Below, in pieces: positions 47,914 through 58,451 of a stretch of 64,000 bases of DNA. Source of the stretch: Winogradskyella thalassocola (GTDB lineage: Bacteria > Bacteroidota > Bacteroidia > Flavobacteriales > Flavobacteriaceae); assembly GCF_900099995.1 (NCBI RefSeq), contig NZ_FNCZ01000004.1, positions 186,001 through 250,000 on the forward strand. Reading direction: 5' to 3'. Each line of letters begins with the position of its first letter. Position 1 is the first letter of the stretch. Under the pieces are notes generated by a model. That model made no database searches and was not told where the DNA came from. It was given only the letters and a program-made list of their open reading frames with translations. A program made the position numbers and the translations under genes.

Positions 47914-47929
47914 ATTGTTTTTATTGAAT

Positions 47930-47958
47930 ATAAAAAAGCGTTTCAGGCTGAAACGCTT
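47930..47958 (-). terminator. Rho-independent terminator after icmF
   Basis: AAGCGTTTCAG and CTGAAACGCTT pair around one base (in practice a 3-5 base loop), and the minus strand continues with TTTTTTATA. A second hairpin (CACTTTTTAC/GTAAAAAGTG) lies at 48017-48042, closer to the icmF stop. Confidence 0.85.
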
Positions 47959-48050
47959 ATTTATCTTATTATTATTTATTGAGACTCAAAAACCAGTTTG
48001 GGATAAGCGATTCGCACACTTTTTACGAAAAGTAAAAAGTGGCTCTCTGC

Positions 48051-51000
48051 TTACATGTTTCGTCTATACTGTCCCCCTACTTCAAATAAAGATGACGTAA
48101 TTTCACCTAAACTACATACTTTACACACTTCCATTAAAGCTTCAAAAATGTTTTCGTTGTTTATGGCACGTTGTTGTAAATCTTTCAACAATGCTGTTGT
48201 ATCATTTGCTTCATGAAGATTCGCTAAGGTTTTAATCTGGAATTGCTTCTCTTCTTCTGTTGCTCTAATCACTTCCGCCGGCACAACTGTTGGAGACCCC
48301 TTACTACTTAGGAACGTATTTACTCCAATAATTGGGAATTTCCCGTTGTGTTTTAAGGTTTCATAATACAAGCTTTCTTCTTGTATTTTACTACGCTGGT
48401 ACATCGTTTCCATAGCACCTAAAACACCACCTCTTTCTGTAATTCTGTCGAATTCTAAAAGTACAGCTTCTTCTACTAAATCTGTTAACTCTTCAATAAT
48501 AAAAGACCCTTGTATTGGGTTTTCGTTTTTATTTAATCCTAATTCTTTATTAATAATCAACTGAATTGCCATGGCACGTCTAACTGATTCTTCAGTTGGA
48601 GTTGTAATAGCCTCATCATACGCATTAGTATGTAGTGAGTTACAGTTATCATAAATTGCGTATAAAGCTTGAAGCGTTGTACGAATATCATTAAAGTCAA
48701 TTTCTTGCGCATGTAAACTACGCCCAGAGGTTTGAATATGATACTTCAACATTTGTGCTCTTGCATTGGCGCCATATTTGTGCTTCATGGCTTTTGCCCA
48801 AATTTTACGTGCTACACGACCAATTACAGCATATTCCGGATCGATTCCGTTTGAGAAAAAGAACGATAGGTTTGGACCAAATTTATTGATGTCCATACCA
48901 CGACTTAAATAATATTCCACGTATGTGAAACCATTGGATAAAGTCAACGCTAATTGCGTAACTGGATTGGCTCCTGCTTCAGCAATATGATATCCAGAAA
49001 TTGATACTGAATAGAAGTTACGGACATTATTCTCAATAAAATACTCTTGAACATCTCCCATTAAACGCAATGCAAATTCTGTAGAGAAAATACAGGTGTT
49101 TTGCGCTTGATCTTCTTTTAAAATATCTGCTTGAACCGTTCCTCTAACTTGAGCAATGGTATTGGTTTTTATTTGGGCATACACATCTGCTGGTAATACT
49201 TTATCTCCTGTAACACCTAATAACATCAACCCTAAACCATTATTTCCTTCTGGTAGCTCTCCATTATAAGACGGACGCTCTTTGCCTTTATAAATTTTAG
49301 CAATTTTAGCTTCTACTTCTTTTTCTAGTCCGTTTTCTTTAATGTAAAACTCACATTGTTGGTCAATGGCCGCATTCATAAAGAACCCTAATAACATTGG
49401 CGCAGGACCATTAATAGTCATACTTACCGAGGTCATTACATTGGCTAAATCAAAACCAGAATACAGTTTTTTAGCATCGTCTAAACAACAAATACTAACC
49501 CCTGCATTACCAATTTTACCATAAATATCTGGTCTTAAATCTGGATCGTTTCCGTAAAGTGTTACACTATCGAAAGCAGTAGATAAACGTTTTGCTGGTA
49601 AACCTGCACTTACATAGTGAAAACGTCTGTTAGTACGTTCTGGCCCACCTTCTCCTGCAAACATACGTGCAGGATCTTCGCCTGTACGTTTAAAAGGATA
49701 TAAGCCTGAGGTGTATGGAAATTCTCCTGGGACGTTTTCTTGTAACGTCCAACGTAATAAATCTCCCCAAGCTTGATACTTTGGCAACGCTATTCTTGGA
49801 ATTTGTAAATGCGATAACGACTCCGAATGTGTTTCGATTTTAATCTCTTTATCTCTTACTTTAAAGCTATAAATTGGATTTTTGTATTTATTAACTTTCT
49901 CATCCCAACCAGTAATGACTTCCCAATTGTAAGGATCTAAGTTTAATTTTACACGGTCGAATTCACTAACTAATAGTTTTACAAAATCTTTATTCTCTTC
50001 ATTAGGCGCTATGGATTCTGAAGCTATTCCTGCTTTATCTAATTCTGGAGTTGCCTCTAAAACAGATTCTAATGTTTTATAAATGCCGTATAATCGCTGA
50101 GCCACTTCAACTTGCGCATCTGCGGTTTTATCATAAGCACGATTATTCTCAGCAATTTCAGATAAATAGCGTGTTCTTGATGGTGGAATCACAAAAATCT
50201 TCTCGCTCATTTCTTTAGAAATTTCGAAAGTCGATTTTAATTCTGAATTTGCTTTTTCAACCAATTTATCCATAATCGCTTTATAAAGCGTATTCATTCC
50301 TGGATCGTTGAATTGAGACGCTATCGTTCCGTAAACCGGTAAATCGTCTTGATGCACATCCCAAAGATTATTGTTACGCATGTATTGCTTTTTCACATCG
50401 CGTAACGCATCTAAAGAACCACGTTTATCAAATTTGTTAATCGCTACTAAATCGGCGAAATCTAGCATGTCGATTTTTTCTAATTGTGTTGCTGCACCAA
50501 ATTCTGGAGTCATAACGTATAAGGCCACGTCCGAATGTTCCATAATCTCAGTATCCGATTGACCGATACCAGAAGTTTCTAAGATGATTATATCGTATTC
50601 TGCTGCTTTTAAAACTTCAATAGCTTCGTTTACATATTTTGATAAGGCTAAGTTAGACTGACGTGTTGCCAAACTACGCATATACACTCGTGAATTGTTA
50701 ATCGCATTCATACGAATACGATCTCCTAAAAGTGCACCTCCTGTTTTACGCTTAGAAGGATCCACAGATATTAAACCAATAGTTTTTTCCGGGAAATCAA
50801 TTAAAAAACGACGAACCAGTTCATCGACTAAACTCGATTTACCAGCTCCTCCTGTTCCTGTTATTCCTAAAACTGGTGTTTTAGATGTTTTATTTTTTAT
50901 ATGAATTTTGTCTAATGTCGCTTTTGCAACTTCTGGAAAGTTTTCTGCAGAAGATATCACTCTAGCAATTGCTTTTGGATTTTTAGTAGGAAGTATATCT

Positions 51001-51464
51001 ACTTCGTTACTTAATGAATCTCCAATAGCATAATCTGATTGTTGAACCAAATCGTTAATCATGCCTTGTAAGCCAAGTGCTCTTCCATCGTCTGGAGAAT
51101 AGATTCTGGTAATCCCATAATCCATTAATTCTTTGATTTCTTCGGGAAGAATAACTCCACCTCCACCACCGAAGATTTTAATATGACCAGCTCCTTTTTC
51201 TTTCAGCAAATCATACATGTATTTAAAATACTCATTGTGCCCCCCTTGGTAAGAGGTTAATGCAATGGCATTAGCATCTTCTTGGATCGCGGTATTCACA
51301 ACTTCTTCTACACTTCTATCATGACCTAAGTGAATAACTTCAACTCCAGTCGATTGAATGATACGACGCATTATATTTATAGCAGCATCGTGTCCATCAA
51401 AAAGTGATGCGGCTGTGACTATACGTACTTTATATTTTGGTTTATAAGGTGCAACTTGTTCCAT
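48051..51464 (-). CDS. icmF: Fused isobutyryl-CoA mutase IcmF (B12-dependent)
   Basis: An 1137-residue fusion of three parts. The B12-binding domain (about 10-145) has DGHD, whose His would be the lower cobalt ligand. A MeaI-type G-protein chaperone (about 195-420) has Walker [13 protein letters not shown] and NKFDKRG. The mutase barrel (about 560-1110) follows. The barrel shows [10 protein letters not shown] and [14 protein letters not shown]; Phe and Gln at these places mark isobutyryl-CoA mutase, where methylmalonyl-CoA mutase has Tyr and Arg. The reaction interconverts isobutyryl- and n-butyryl-CoA. A -7 box (TAAATTTG) lies at 51492-51499. Confidence 0.93.
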   Translation of the reverse strand: MEQVAPYKPKYKVRIVTAASLFDGHDAAINIMRRIIQSTGVEVIHLGHDRSVEEVVNTAIQEDANAIALTSYQGGHNEYFKYMYDLLKEKGAGHIKIFGGGGGVILPEEIKELMDYGITRIYSPDDGRALGLQGMINDLVQQSDYAIGDSLSNEVDILPTKNPKAIARVISSAENFPEVAKATLDKIHIKNKTSKTPVLGITGTGGAGKSSLVDELVRRFLIDFPEKTIGLISVDPSKRKTGGALLGDRIRMNAINNSRVYMRSLATRQSNLALSKYVNEAIEVLKAAEYDIIILETSGIGQSDTEIMEHSDVALYVMTPEFGAATQLEKIDMLDFADLVAINKFDKRGSLDALRDVKKQYMRNNNLWDVHQDDLPVYGTIASQFNDPGMNTLYKAIMDKLVEKANSELKSTFEISKEMSEKIFVIPPSRTRYLSEIAENNRAYDKTADAQVEVAQRLYGIYKTLESVLEATPELDKAGIASESIAPNEENKDFVKLLVSEFDRVKLNLDPYNWEVITGWDEKVNKYKNPIYSFKVRDKEIKIETHSESLSHLQIPRIALPKYQAWGDLLRWTLQENVPGEFPYTSGLYPFKRTGEDPARMFAGEGGPERTNRRFHYVSAGLPAKRLSTAFDSVTLYGNDPDLRPDIYGKIGNAGVSICCLDDAKKLYSGFDLANVMTSVSMTINGPAPMLLGFFMNAAIDQQCEFYIKENGLEKEVEAKIAKIYKGKERPSYNGELPEGNNGLGLMLLGVTGDKVLPADVYAQIKTNTIAQVRGTVQADILKEDQAQNTCIFSTEFALRLMGDVQEYFIENNVRNFYSVSISGYHIAEAGANPVTQLALTLSNGFTYVEYYLSRGMDINKFGPNLSFFFSNGIDPEYAVIGRVARKIWAKAMKHKYGANARAQMLKYHIQTSGRSLHAQEIDFNDIRTTLQALYAIYDNCNSLHTNAYDEAITTPTEESVRRAMAIQLIINKELGLNKNENPIQGSFIIEELTDLVEEAVLLEFDRITERGGVLGAMETMYQRSKIQEESLYYETLKHNGKFPIIGVNTFLSSKGSPTVVPAEVIRATEEEKQFQIKTLANLHEANDTTALLKDLQQRAINNENIFEALMEVCKVCSLGEITSSLFEVGGQYRRNM

Positions 51465-51609
51465 TCTTAAAAATCTTGCTTATTTGAGTCGCAAATTTAA
51501 GGAATATTCAAAAATCTAAGGCAATAATCATCAATTATCTAAAACGCAGAGAAAGTGGCAATGGCACACAATTTTAATTACTTTTATCAACTCATTCAAG
51601 ATTAGTTTT

Positions 51610-52464
51610 ATGCATAAAATCACATTACTTATTCATTGCGCAGATCAACCGAATATTATTGCTTCGGTGACTACTTTTATGGCTTCAAACGATGGAAACA
51701 TTGTTTATATCGATCAGCATGTCGACAGAGAGCAAAATATCTTTTTTATGCGATTGGAATGTGAATTTGCATCAAGCTTGTTTTCACTTGAAAAATTCAA
51801 ACACCTATTCAATTCTGAATTAGCCGAGAAATTTCAATTGAAGTGGAAAATATATTCTGCTGAAAGGAAACCAAAAATGGCACTATTTGTCTCTAAATAC
51901 GATCATTGTTTGTATGATATTTTAGGCCGCTATAATTCGGGTGAATTATTTCTTGAAATCCCATTCATTCTGAGTAATCATCTCGATTTAAAACCAATTG
52001 CCGATAGTTTCAATATTCCGTTTTATCATGTGCCTGTTACAAAAGCGACAAAGCATGAAGCGGAACAAAAACAATTAGAACTCCTAGAATCTCATAATAT
52101 AGATTTTATAGTATTAGCGCGCTATATGCAAATTGTTTCTGAAACATTAATTGATAAATACCCTAATAGGATTATCAATATTCATCATTCGTTTCTACCT
52201 GCTTTTGTCGGAGCAAAACCTTATCATTCAGCATACAAACGCGGTGTAAAAATTATTGGCTCTACAAGCCATTATATCACTGAAGAATTAGATGCCGGAC
52301 CAATTATAGAACAAGATGTGGCACATGTGTCTCATACCTTTTCGATTAAAGATTTAATAGCAAAAGGACGCGATTTAGAAAAAATCGTTTTATCTAATGC
52401 TATTAAACTTCACGCCAATAGAAAGGTTATGGTCTATAATAATAAGACCATCATCTTCTCTTAA
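51610..52464 (+). CDS. purU: Formyltetrahydrofolate deformylase
   Basis: A 284-residue enzyme releasing formate from 10-formyl-THF. The N-terminal ACT domain (1-80) starts KITLLIHCADQPNIIASVT. The formyltransferase-type domain has FIVLARYMQIVS, the catalytic asparagine/histidine block INIHHSFLPAFVGAKPYHSAY, and the catalytic Asp in ELDAGPIIEQD. It is divergent from icmF. It supplies formate for purine synthesis in some bacteria and balances one-carbon pools. Confidence 0.95.
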   Translation: MHKITLLIHCADQPNIIASVTTFMASNDGNIVYIDQHVDREQNIFFMRLECEFASSLFSLEKFKHLFNSELAEKFQLKWKIYSAERKPKMALFVSKYDHCLYDILGRYNSGELFLEIPFILSNHLDLKPIADSFNIPFYHVPVTKATKHEAEQKQLELLESHNIDFIVLARYMQIVSETLIDKYPNRIINIHHSFLPAFVGAKPYHSAYKRGVKIIGSTSHYITEELDAGPIIEQDVAHVSHTFSIKDLIAKGRDLEKIVLSNAIKLHANRKVMVYNNKTIIFS

Positions 52465-52596
52465 ATACTAATTTACAAATACGAATTCAACTTAAAAACA
52501 ACTATTAAGTGACTATTACCACGTAATGGTGTCTATATAATAAGTTGAGATATCTATTTTAGGGCTAAAACTTGAAGTTTTTTTACCTATATAAAT

Positions 52597-52604
52597 TATC
52601 TTTG
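52597..52604 (+). promoter_or_regulatory. -7 box of the DUF4197 gene
   Basis: TATCTTTG matches TAnnTTTG, with TTG 22 bases upstream (52572-52574). It ends 18 bases before the ATG. Confidence 0.5.
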
Positions 52605-52622
52605 CCAACACTAAAAACTTAA

Positions 52623-53336
52623 ATGATGATTAAAAGACTTTTTGCCCTACTAATTATTTTCAATTTAACAGCTTGTGCTGAATTACAGCAAGTTGTCGAT
52701 TCTTTACCACAAGGAACTGGTGGTGTTTTAGGTAATGCTGATATTGCAGCCGGATTACGAGAAGCCTTAGACACAGGTATTGAAAAACAAGTAACTAAAT
52801 TGACCGCAGAAGATGGTTTCTTTAAAAATGAATTGGTAAAAATCGTTTTACCAGAAGAATTACAGAAAGTAGATAGCGCACTTCGTAAAATAGGATTAAG
52901 CAGTTTAGCTGATGAAGGTTTAAAAGTACTTAACAGAGCTGCTGAAGATGCTGTAGCTGAAGCGACTCCAATTTTTGTAAATGCAGTAAAAGACATCACT
53001 TTTGATGATGCCAAGAACATTCTTTTAGGAGAAGATGACGCTGCAACATCATATTTAACATCAAAAACGCAAACGGAATTATATAGCAAGTTTAAGCCTG
53101 TTATTAATAATTCGTTTAGCAAAGTGGGTGCTGATCAAATCTGGTCTAACCTTATCACTAAATACAACAATATTCCTTTGACCAATAATGTGAACCCTGA
53201 TTTAACGGACTACGTAACACAAGAAGCTTTAAAAGGTGTTTACACTATGATTGCTGTTGAAGAAAAAGAGATAAGAACAAAAGTATCTTCTCGTGGTAGT
53301 GATTTATTAAAAAAGGTCTTTGCTTTACAAGACTAA
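52623..53336 (+). CDS. DUF4197-family lipoprotein
   Basis: A 237-residue protein with a lipoprotein signal (LLIIFNLTACAELQQ, Cys near 18) and the DUF4197 fold. The family blocks are GLREALDTGIEKQV, FFKNELVKIVLPEELQKV, FDDAKNILLGEDDAATSYL, and a C-terminal ALKGVYTMIAVEEKEIR. It is all-helical after the signal. The role of DUF4197 is not established. It stands alone with its own promoter; a 65-codon gene follows after 99 bases. Confidence 0.9.
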   Translation: MMIKRLFALLIIFNLTACAELQQVVDSLPQGTGGVLGNADIAAGLREALDTGIEKQVTKLTAEDGFFKNELVKIVLPEELQKVDSALRKIGLSSLADEGLKVLNRAAEDAVAEATPIFVNAVKDITFDDAKNILLGEDDAATSYLTSKTQTELYSKFKPVINNSFSKVGADQIWSNLITKYNNIPLTNNVNPDLTDYVTQEALKGVYTMIAVEEKEIRTKVSSRGSDLLKKVFALQD

Positions 53337-53435
53337 ATCAACATTACTCTAAAGGTTTTGTTATTTTTTAATAAAAAAAACATTTATTCTAGCTAAATTT
53401 TAGTAATTTACTAAGGTATTTATTAAAATTTAGCA

Positions 53436-53633
53436 GTGAGTAATTCAGAAAAAATATTAAAGAAAAGAACAAAGCTTAGGAAAAAGTATACGCAACTTAT
53501 AGAAGATGCCTATAATTTAAGACAGACAGATCACGCATTAAGTGACTTCTCTGAATATAAAGCTACTAAAGTACTTTATAAAATTAATAAGTTAGGGTTT
53601 GTTGTGCATAACTCAGAAGCTCAAGCCAATTAA
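53436..53633 (+). CDS. Small basic protein, Lacal_2735-like
   Basis: A 65-residue protein starting at GTG 53436, which has no alternative ATG. The sequence ILKKRTKLRKKYTQLIEDAY is followed by a second helix with ATKVLYKINKLG. Two amphipathic helices rich in lysine and tyrosine and this size fit the small Lacal_2735-type family of Flavobacteriia, whose function is unknown. The match is from memory of the pattern, so moderate confidence. Confidence 0.65.
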   Translation: MSNSEKILKKRTKLRKKYTQLIEDAYNLRQTDHALSDFSEYKATKVLYKINKLGFVVHNSEAQAN

Positions 53634-53750
53634 ATCCTAACTTATTTAATTACACTTAATTATACCCTAACGTTCTCTTAACTTCTAAACTAAATAAACT
53701 CACCATCTTTGCAGAGCAAAAGATTGAGTTAGTTAGATCTTAAATTAGTT

Positions 53751-53787
53751 AGAAGTCGATATTGTAGTTAGGTATCGACTTTTTTGT
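53751..53787 (+). terminator. Rho-independent terminator
   Basis: AAGTCGATA (53753-53761) pairs with TATCGACTT (53773-53781) around an 11-base loop, followed by Ts. It lies 118 bases after the small gene and just before the end of the convergent BtuF-like gene. Confidence 0.75.
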
Positions 53788-53789
53788 GT

Positions 53790-54572
53790 TTAATTATGAA
53801 GTGTTTGAAAATAGCTATAAGACTTCTGTAAGCGACTACCATACCAAGAAAACAATTCACCATCAACTATTTTTATAGTCTTCTCTGGAAATTGAGCTTT
53901 CAATTCTAAAACATGTTCTTCTTTAAACGGAAAAGGTTCGCTAGAGAGAAAAATGAGGTCCGCTTCTTTTAATTTTGGATTACTTAAGTCGACTTCCGGA
54001 TAACGTTTATCATCTTTAAATACATTTACAAAACCAGCTTCTGTAATCATAGCATCTATAAAATTCTCTGATGCCGCAACCATCCAAGGTTTTTTCCATA
54101 TGAAATAAGCCACTTCTAACTTATCTGTATTTTGAAATTGAAGTTGAAATGCTTCGCGGTCTAATTGAAGATTGGCTACTAAAGTTGACGTTGTCCTTTG
54201 AACATTAAAAATCTCCCCATACATGTTAATGAGCTCAAAACAATCATCGAGATTATAAATATCACTTACATGAATTGGAGCAATAGCTTCTAAACTTTCA
54301 ATAATCTCTTTAGTATTTTCTTCTTTATTACAAAGAATAATATCAGGACGAAGCGCTTTTATTTTTTCAATATTGATTTGTTTTGTACCACCAACAACAG
54401 CTTTAGACATTCTAAGATGCTTCGGATGTACACAAAACTTAGTGACACCAACAATTGAAGATTCTAAACCTAAATCTACCAATAATTCGGTTTGAGAAGG
54501 CACCAAAGATATGATGCGTTTGGGTGTTTTTTTGAGTTGAATTTCTCGTTTAAGTTGGTCGATATATGTCAT
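53790..54572 (-). CDS. BtuF-like helical-backbone metal/cobalamin receptor without signal peptide
   Basis: A 260-residue class III periplasmic-binding-type protein. It begins TPKRIISLVPSQTELLVDLGL, the usual opening of BtuF-like proteins, with LRPDIILCNKEEN and a C-terminal DGELFSWYGSRL. No signal peptide or lipobox is present, so a cytoplasmic place seems likely, which is common for this subgroup in Bacteroidota. Cobalamin binding is suggested by family wording and by B12-dependent IcmF nearby, but no transporter genes are adjacent. Confidence 0.82.
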   Translation of the reverse strand: MTYIDQLKREIQLKKTPKRIISLVPSQTELLVDLGLESSIVGVTKFCVHPKHLRMSKAVVGGTKQINIEKIKALRPDIILCNKEENTKEIIESLEAIAPIHVSDIYNLDDCFELINMYGEIFNVQRTTSTLVANLQLDREAFQLQFQNTDKLEVAYFIWKKPWMVAASENFIDAMITEAGFVNVFKDDKRYPEVDLSNPKLKEADLIFLSSEPFPFKEEHVLELKAQFPEKTIKIVDGELFSWYGSRLQKSYSYFQTLHN

Positions 54573-54676
54573 TATGAATACTTTGGCTTTGCTCAGTAAA
54601 AGCTGAGTACAGCAATCTGTTTAATTATAATTCTGTTTCAAGAGATTCCCACGTCCTACGTCCTCAGAATGACAGT

Positions 54677-55486
54677 TCACAATTCATCAGCCATCTGTAG
54701 TTGTAATTCTTTAGCTTTTTGAGCTGCAGCTTCTGCAAAATCCTCATCTTGAGATGCATAAATTATGCCTCGAGATGAATTAATTAATAAGCCAACAGAA
54801 CTATTCATACCATATTTACAAACCTCTTGAAGATTTCCGCCTTGCGCACCAACACCAGGTACTAACAAAAAGCTATCTGGGATAATTTTTCTAATATCAG
54901 CTAAAAACTCAGCTTTAGTAGCACCAACGACATACATTAAGTTTTCAGAATTGGTCCAAGATTTAGACGTTTCTAAAACCTGCTTATACAACTCTACTCC
55001 ATCAACCGACCTTGTTTGAAAATCAAAAGCTCCTTCGTTTGAAGTTAAAGCTAAAAGTATGGTGTGCTTGTCCTTAAAAGCTAAAAAAGGCTCTACTGAA
55101 TCTTTTCCCATATAAGGTGCAACAGTAACACTATCAAAACCTAAATCTTCAAAAAATGCTTTAGCGTACATCGTACTTGTATTCCCAATATCTCCACGTT
55201 TCGCATCTGCAATCGTATAAATTTCAGGATGATTGTCGTTGAGATAGTTGATTGTTTTTTCTAAAGCTTGCCAGCCTTTTATACCGTAAGCTTCGTAAAA
55301 TGCTGTGTTGGGTTTATAGGCAACACAAAGATGATGTGTCGCATCAATAATAGCCTTATTAAAAGCGAAGATGGGATCTTCTTCTTTTAATAAATGCTTT
55401 GGAATTTTATTTAAATCGACGTCTAATCCTATGCAAAGGAAGGATTTCTTTTTATGGATCTGGGCTGTTAGTTGTTGTATTGTCAT
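54677..55486 (-). CDS. pyrF: Orotidine 5'-phosphate decarboxylase
   Basis: A 269-residue type 2 OMP decarboxylase, which makes UMP. The N-terminus holds [17 protein letters not shown]. The catalytic Asp-Lys-Asp motif is [10 protein letters not shown] (about 93-102). The phosphate-binding end is [10 protein letters not shown] and SSRGI. Length and the [11 protein letters not shown] wording fit the group-2 type found in Bacteroidota. It is followed by the BtuF-like gene after 104 bases that contain a degenerate REP-like hairpin. Confidence 0.95.
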   Translation of the reverse strand: MTIQQLTAQIHKKKSFLCIGLDVDLNKIPKHLLKEEDPIFAFNKAIIDATHHLCVAYKPNTAFYEAYGIKGWQALEKTINYLNDNHPEIYTIADAKRGDIGNTSTMYAKAFFEDLGFDSVTVAPYMGKDSVEPFLAFKDKHTILLALTSNEGAFDFQTRSVDGVELYKQVLETSKSWTNSENLMYVVGATKAEFLADIRKIIPDSFLLVPGVGAQGGNLQEVCKYGMNSSVGLLINSSRGIIYASQDEDFAEAAAQKAKELQLQMADEL

Positions 55487-55558
55487 TTTTTAGGAAGTCA
55501 TCTATAATTTACCATTACAAAAATAAACAAAGTAAAAGTGCTACACTATTAAATATTG

Positions 55559-56050
55559 TTATGGTATGTATTGTAAGTCAAAACGACCGTTTGTTATGTT
55601 GATGTTTTCACAATCATCATTGATAGTAGAAAATTCAAAAGTTCCTGAAACTATATAATTTATTTGGTCAATTTTAGTGAAAATAACGAAACCTTCATAA
55701 CTGTCTTCAAATTCATAATGACAACCTACCTGAGGATTTGGGTCAACAATATACCTTGCCCTACCAACTATAACGGCTTCAACATTTGTTGAAAAAGGTT
55801 CATTTATAATCATTGAAATACCTCCACCTCCAAACTGAAGTTGACCTTGCTGATATATTGCCACTTGGTCATTTGAATTTGTGACCACAAAAGACTCACC
55901 ATTAACCAAACAACCAAACGTATTTTCACCAGTTTGAGTCGCATCAGGCAATTGGTCTATTGGGTCATTTGAGCCATTATCATCATCGTTATTGCAACTT
56001 GTTGTACTTAATAATGATAAAATAAGTATTAGTAAAATTAATTTTTTCAT
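55559..56050 (-). CDS. Secreted lipoprotein of unknown function
   Basis: A 163-residue protein from ATG 56050 (MKKLILLILILSLLSTTSCN). The frame opens upstream at 56101, but that part overlaps the prfA terminator. The lipobox STTSC puts the lipidated Cys near 19, followed by an acidic linker NNDDDNGSND as is usual for surface-exposed lipoproteins of this phylum. The rest is predicted beta-rich with a few cysteines (GCLVNG, VGCHYEFED, DDCENI). I recognise no domain. Confidence 0.82.
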   Translation of the reverse strand: MKKLILLILILSLLSTTSCNNDDDNGSNDPIDQLPDATQTGENTFGCLVNGESFVVTNSNDQVAIYQQGQLQFGGGGISMIINEPFSTNVEAVIVGRARYIVDPNPQVGCHYEFEDSYEGFVIFTKIDQINYIVSGTFEFSTINDDCENINITNGRFDLQYIP

Positions 56051-56087
56051 AAGATTTGGTATTAATTGTTGCTTAATGTTAAACATA

Positions 56088-56112
56088 AAAAAAAGCCTCA
56101 AAAAGAGGCCTA
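56088..56112 (-). terminator. Rho-independent terminator of prfA
   Basis: On the minus strand GGCCTC, TTTTT, GAGGC, then eight Ts. It lies about 75 bases after the prfA stop codon. Confidence 0.88.
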
Positions 56113-56188
56113 ATATTTATTTAGTAAGGAAAATATGAATCTTGCCTACCTTACCTGAAGTAAGTTCAGTAATTTTAGCAGGAATTTA

Positions 56189-57268
56189 TTAAATTACATC
56201 ATCACTAGCCTTCAACAACTCCGTGTTTTCCGCTAACATCAATTCGTCTATTATTTTTTGAATATCACCATTAATGATATTTTGCAAATCGTAAAGTGTT
56301 AAACCTGGCACTCTATGATCTGTTACGCGTCCTTGTGGATAATTGTAGGTTCTAATCTTAGCCGATCTATCACCAGAACTTACCATACTTTTACGTTTTT
56401 CAGAATCGGCTGCTTGTTGCTTCGCTAATTCTAAATCGTATAAACGCGAACGTAATACCTTTAAGGCTTTTTCTAAGTTTTTATGAGATGATTTCTGATC
56501 TTGACAACTTACAATCATTCCTGTTGGTTCGTGATGTAACTTAATAGCAGAATACGTTGTGTTTACCGACTGACCCCCAGGACCAGTTGATGTGGTACGC
56601 TCTATACGAACTTCTGTCATGTCTAATTCGTAATCAAACTCTTCCGCTTCTGGCAATACCATAACCGTTGCTGCACTTGTATGCACACGACCTTGAGTTT
56701 CTGTCTGTGGCACACGTTGTACACGGTGTACACCCGCTTCAAACTTTAAAGTCCCATAAACATCTTCACCTGATACTTCAAAAATAATTTCTTTAAAACC
56801 ACCAGATGTTCCGTCACTCTGACTTACAACGTCGACTCTCCAGCCTTTATCACTACAATATTTTGAATACATTCTGTATAAATCACCAGCAAATATACTC
56901 GCTTCATCTCCACCTGTACCTGCTCTTACCTCAACGACAACATTCTTAGCATCGTCTGGATCTTTAGGAATCAACATAAAACGAATCTCTTCTTCGAGCT
57001 TTTCGATGGTGTCGTTAGCTTCTTCGAGTTGCATTTTAGCCATATCTACCATTTCGGCATCCGAACCATCTGCTATAATTTCTTCGGCTTCAGAAACATT
57101 ATCTAAAGCTTCTTTATAAATCTCACCTTTATCTACGATTAGCTTAAGATCCTTGTATTCTTTCATCAGCTTGGTGTAGCGTTGCTGATCTGATATAATA
57201 TCTGGTTGAATGATAAGGTCGTTTACCTCATCAAAACGTTGTTTTATAATCTGTATTTTCTCTAACAT
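56189..57268 (-). CDS. prfA: Peptide chain release factor 1
   Basis: A 359-residue class I release factor for UAA and UAG. The catalytic GGQ is at 231-233 ([10 protein letters not shown]). The codon-recognition region is [18 protein letters not shown], with PxT at 187-189 typical of RF1 and no SPF motif of RF2. The [18 protein letters not shown] block is canonical. It is full-length and starts [12 protein letters not shown]. Confidence 0.97.
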   Translation of the reverse strand: MLEKIQIIKQRFDEVNDLIIQPDIISDQQRYTKLMKEYKDLKLIVDKGEIYKEALDNVSEAEEIIADGSDAEMVDMAKMQLEEANDTIEKLEEEIRFMLIPKDPDDAKNVVVEVRAGTGGDEASIFAGDLYRMYSKYCSDKGWRVDVVSQSDGTSGGFKEIIFEVSGEDVYGTLKFEAGVHRVQRVPQTETQGRVHTSAATVMVLPEAEEFDYELDMTEVRIERTTSTGPGGQSVNTTYSAIKLHHEPTGMIVSCQDQKSSHKNLEKALKVLRSRLYDLELAKQQAADSEKRKSMVSSGDRSAKIRTYNYPQGRVTDHRVPGLTLYDLQNIINGDIQKIIDELMLAENTELLKASDDVI

Positions 57269-57484
57269 CTCTCTTCAAAAATTGAAGTTCAAAAATACAA
57301 TTTTTTTAAGATATAAAACCGCTTCACTTTTAGAATAAAGAACAAAGACTTGTAAGTTTTAAATGATGGAAATTCGCTCTTTTAGTAAACATTATTAAAA
57401 CCGATAAGCATATAAATCAAAAAAGTTATAGGCGAAAACTTATTTAAAAAATAAAACACACAAAACAAACGTTACCTATATAGT

Positions 57485-57772
57485 ATGTATCGATTCCTAG
57501 CTATACTTACATTTTACAGACCGTTTGTGGTTTGGTCTTTTACGGCAAATGCTATTATCGGATTTTTCAATCCACTAATAGTACCAGCCTTAGTTACCAA
57601 ATTATTTCTTACGGTTTTTGCATGGTATTATGTGAGTGAAACTAATAATAGACGGAAATTAACCTTTTATAAAAATTTAGGCATTTCTACTTTAAAGCTT
57701 TTTTCCGTTATATTTATTTTAGACTGCATTTTAACCATTATTTTTATTACAATACTTAAGGAATTCACTTGA
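57485..57772 (+). CDS. Small membrane protein paired with an ABC ATPase
   Basis: A 95-residue protein with three predicted helices (about 8-28, 32-50, 67-90). It starts MYRFLAILTFYRPFVVWSF. Its stop is seven bases before the ATPase gene at 57780, so the two form an operon. It could be the membrane partner of that ATPase, although it is far smaller than any normal ABC permease. I recognise no family. Confidence 0.7.
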   Translation: MYRFLAILTFYRPFVVWSFTANAIIGFFNPLIVPALVTKLFLTVFAWYYVSETNNRRKLTFYKNLGISTLKLFSVIFILDCILTIIFITILKEFT

Positions 57773-57779
57773 TAACAAA

Positions 57780-58440
57780 ATGATATTTGAATTAGATAAT
57801 GTAGAACTTTACTTTAAAAACAAACGCATTTTAAACGGTATTTACCTTAAAGCTGAAACGGGAGAAGTTACAGCTATCTTAGGTAGAAATGGCTGTGGAA
57901 AAAGTTGCTTGCTCAATATTGCTTTTGGGAATCTGAAACCGAAATACATGCTGGTTAGGCTAGATGGAAAACCGCTTTTAAAACCCTTATATTCTACAGG
58001 AATTGCTATATATCTGCCACAGTATAATTTTATCCCTGGTGAAATGACCTTGTCTTTTGTATTTAAATTGTATGCTATTGATTGGCCTATTTTTATTGAA
58101 AGTTTTGAAGCGTTTTCTATCTATAAACATTCTAGATTTAATGCCTTATCAGGTGGGGAAAGACGTATTATTGAAACCTATATTATTCTAAAAACCAAAA
58201 GCCAAATCGTATTTTTAGACGAGCCGTTTTCACATTTATCACCTTTACATATCGACACTGTAAAACAACTCATTGAAGACGAAAAAAAAAGAGAAGGTTA
58301 TTATTATATCAGATCACATGTATCAACACATTATCGAGGCGTCAGATCACATTTATTTATTAAACAATGGCACTACAAAGAAGATTGATAACCTTACAGA
58401 ACTTGAGGATTATAAATATTTAAGTGAAGGTACTTTATAA
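57780..58440 (+). CDS. ABC transporter ATPase, reading frame broken at an A9 run
   Basis: The N-terminal part has Walker A GRNGCGKS (about 35-42), signature LSGGERR (about 122-128) and Walker B IVFLDEPFSHLSP. In the frame as given it ends at 58388 (203 codons) with no H-loop. One base over, after nine As (58282-58290), the frame reads EKVIIISDHMYQHIIEAS and then DHIYLLNNGTTKK through to TAA at 58440, restoring the H-loop His and a normal C-terminus. A single A fewer would make the gene intact. Options are a sequencing error, a real frameshift, or slippage-based expression. It is preceded by a 95-residue membrane protein; no permease is seen. Confidence 0.85.
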
Positions 58441-58451
58441 AAGAATTAAGT

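Noticed and set aside
52619..53122. 167-codon ORF antisense to the DUF4197 gene
   Set aside because: It is complementary to a well-supported lipoprotein gene and has no promoter or family features.
53695..53790. Small RNA gene before the terminator at 53751-53787
   Set aside because: CATCTTTG at 53704-53711 only partly fits a -7 box and no conserved structure other than the terminator is seen.
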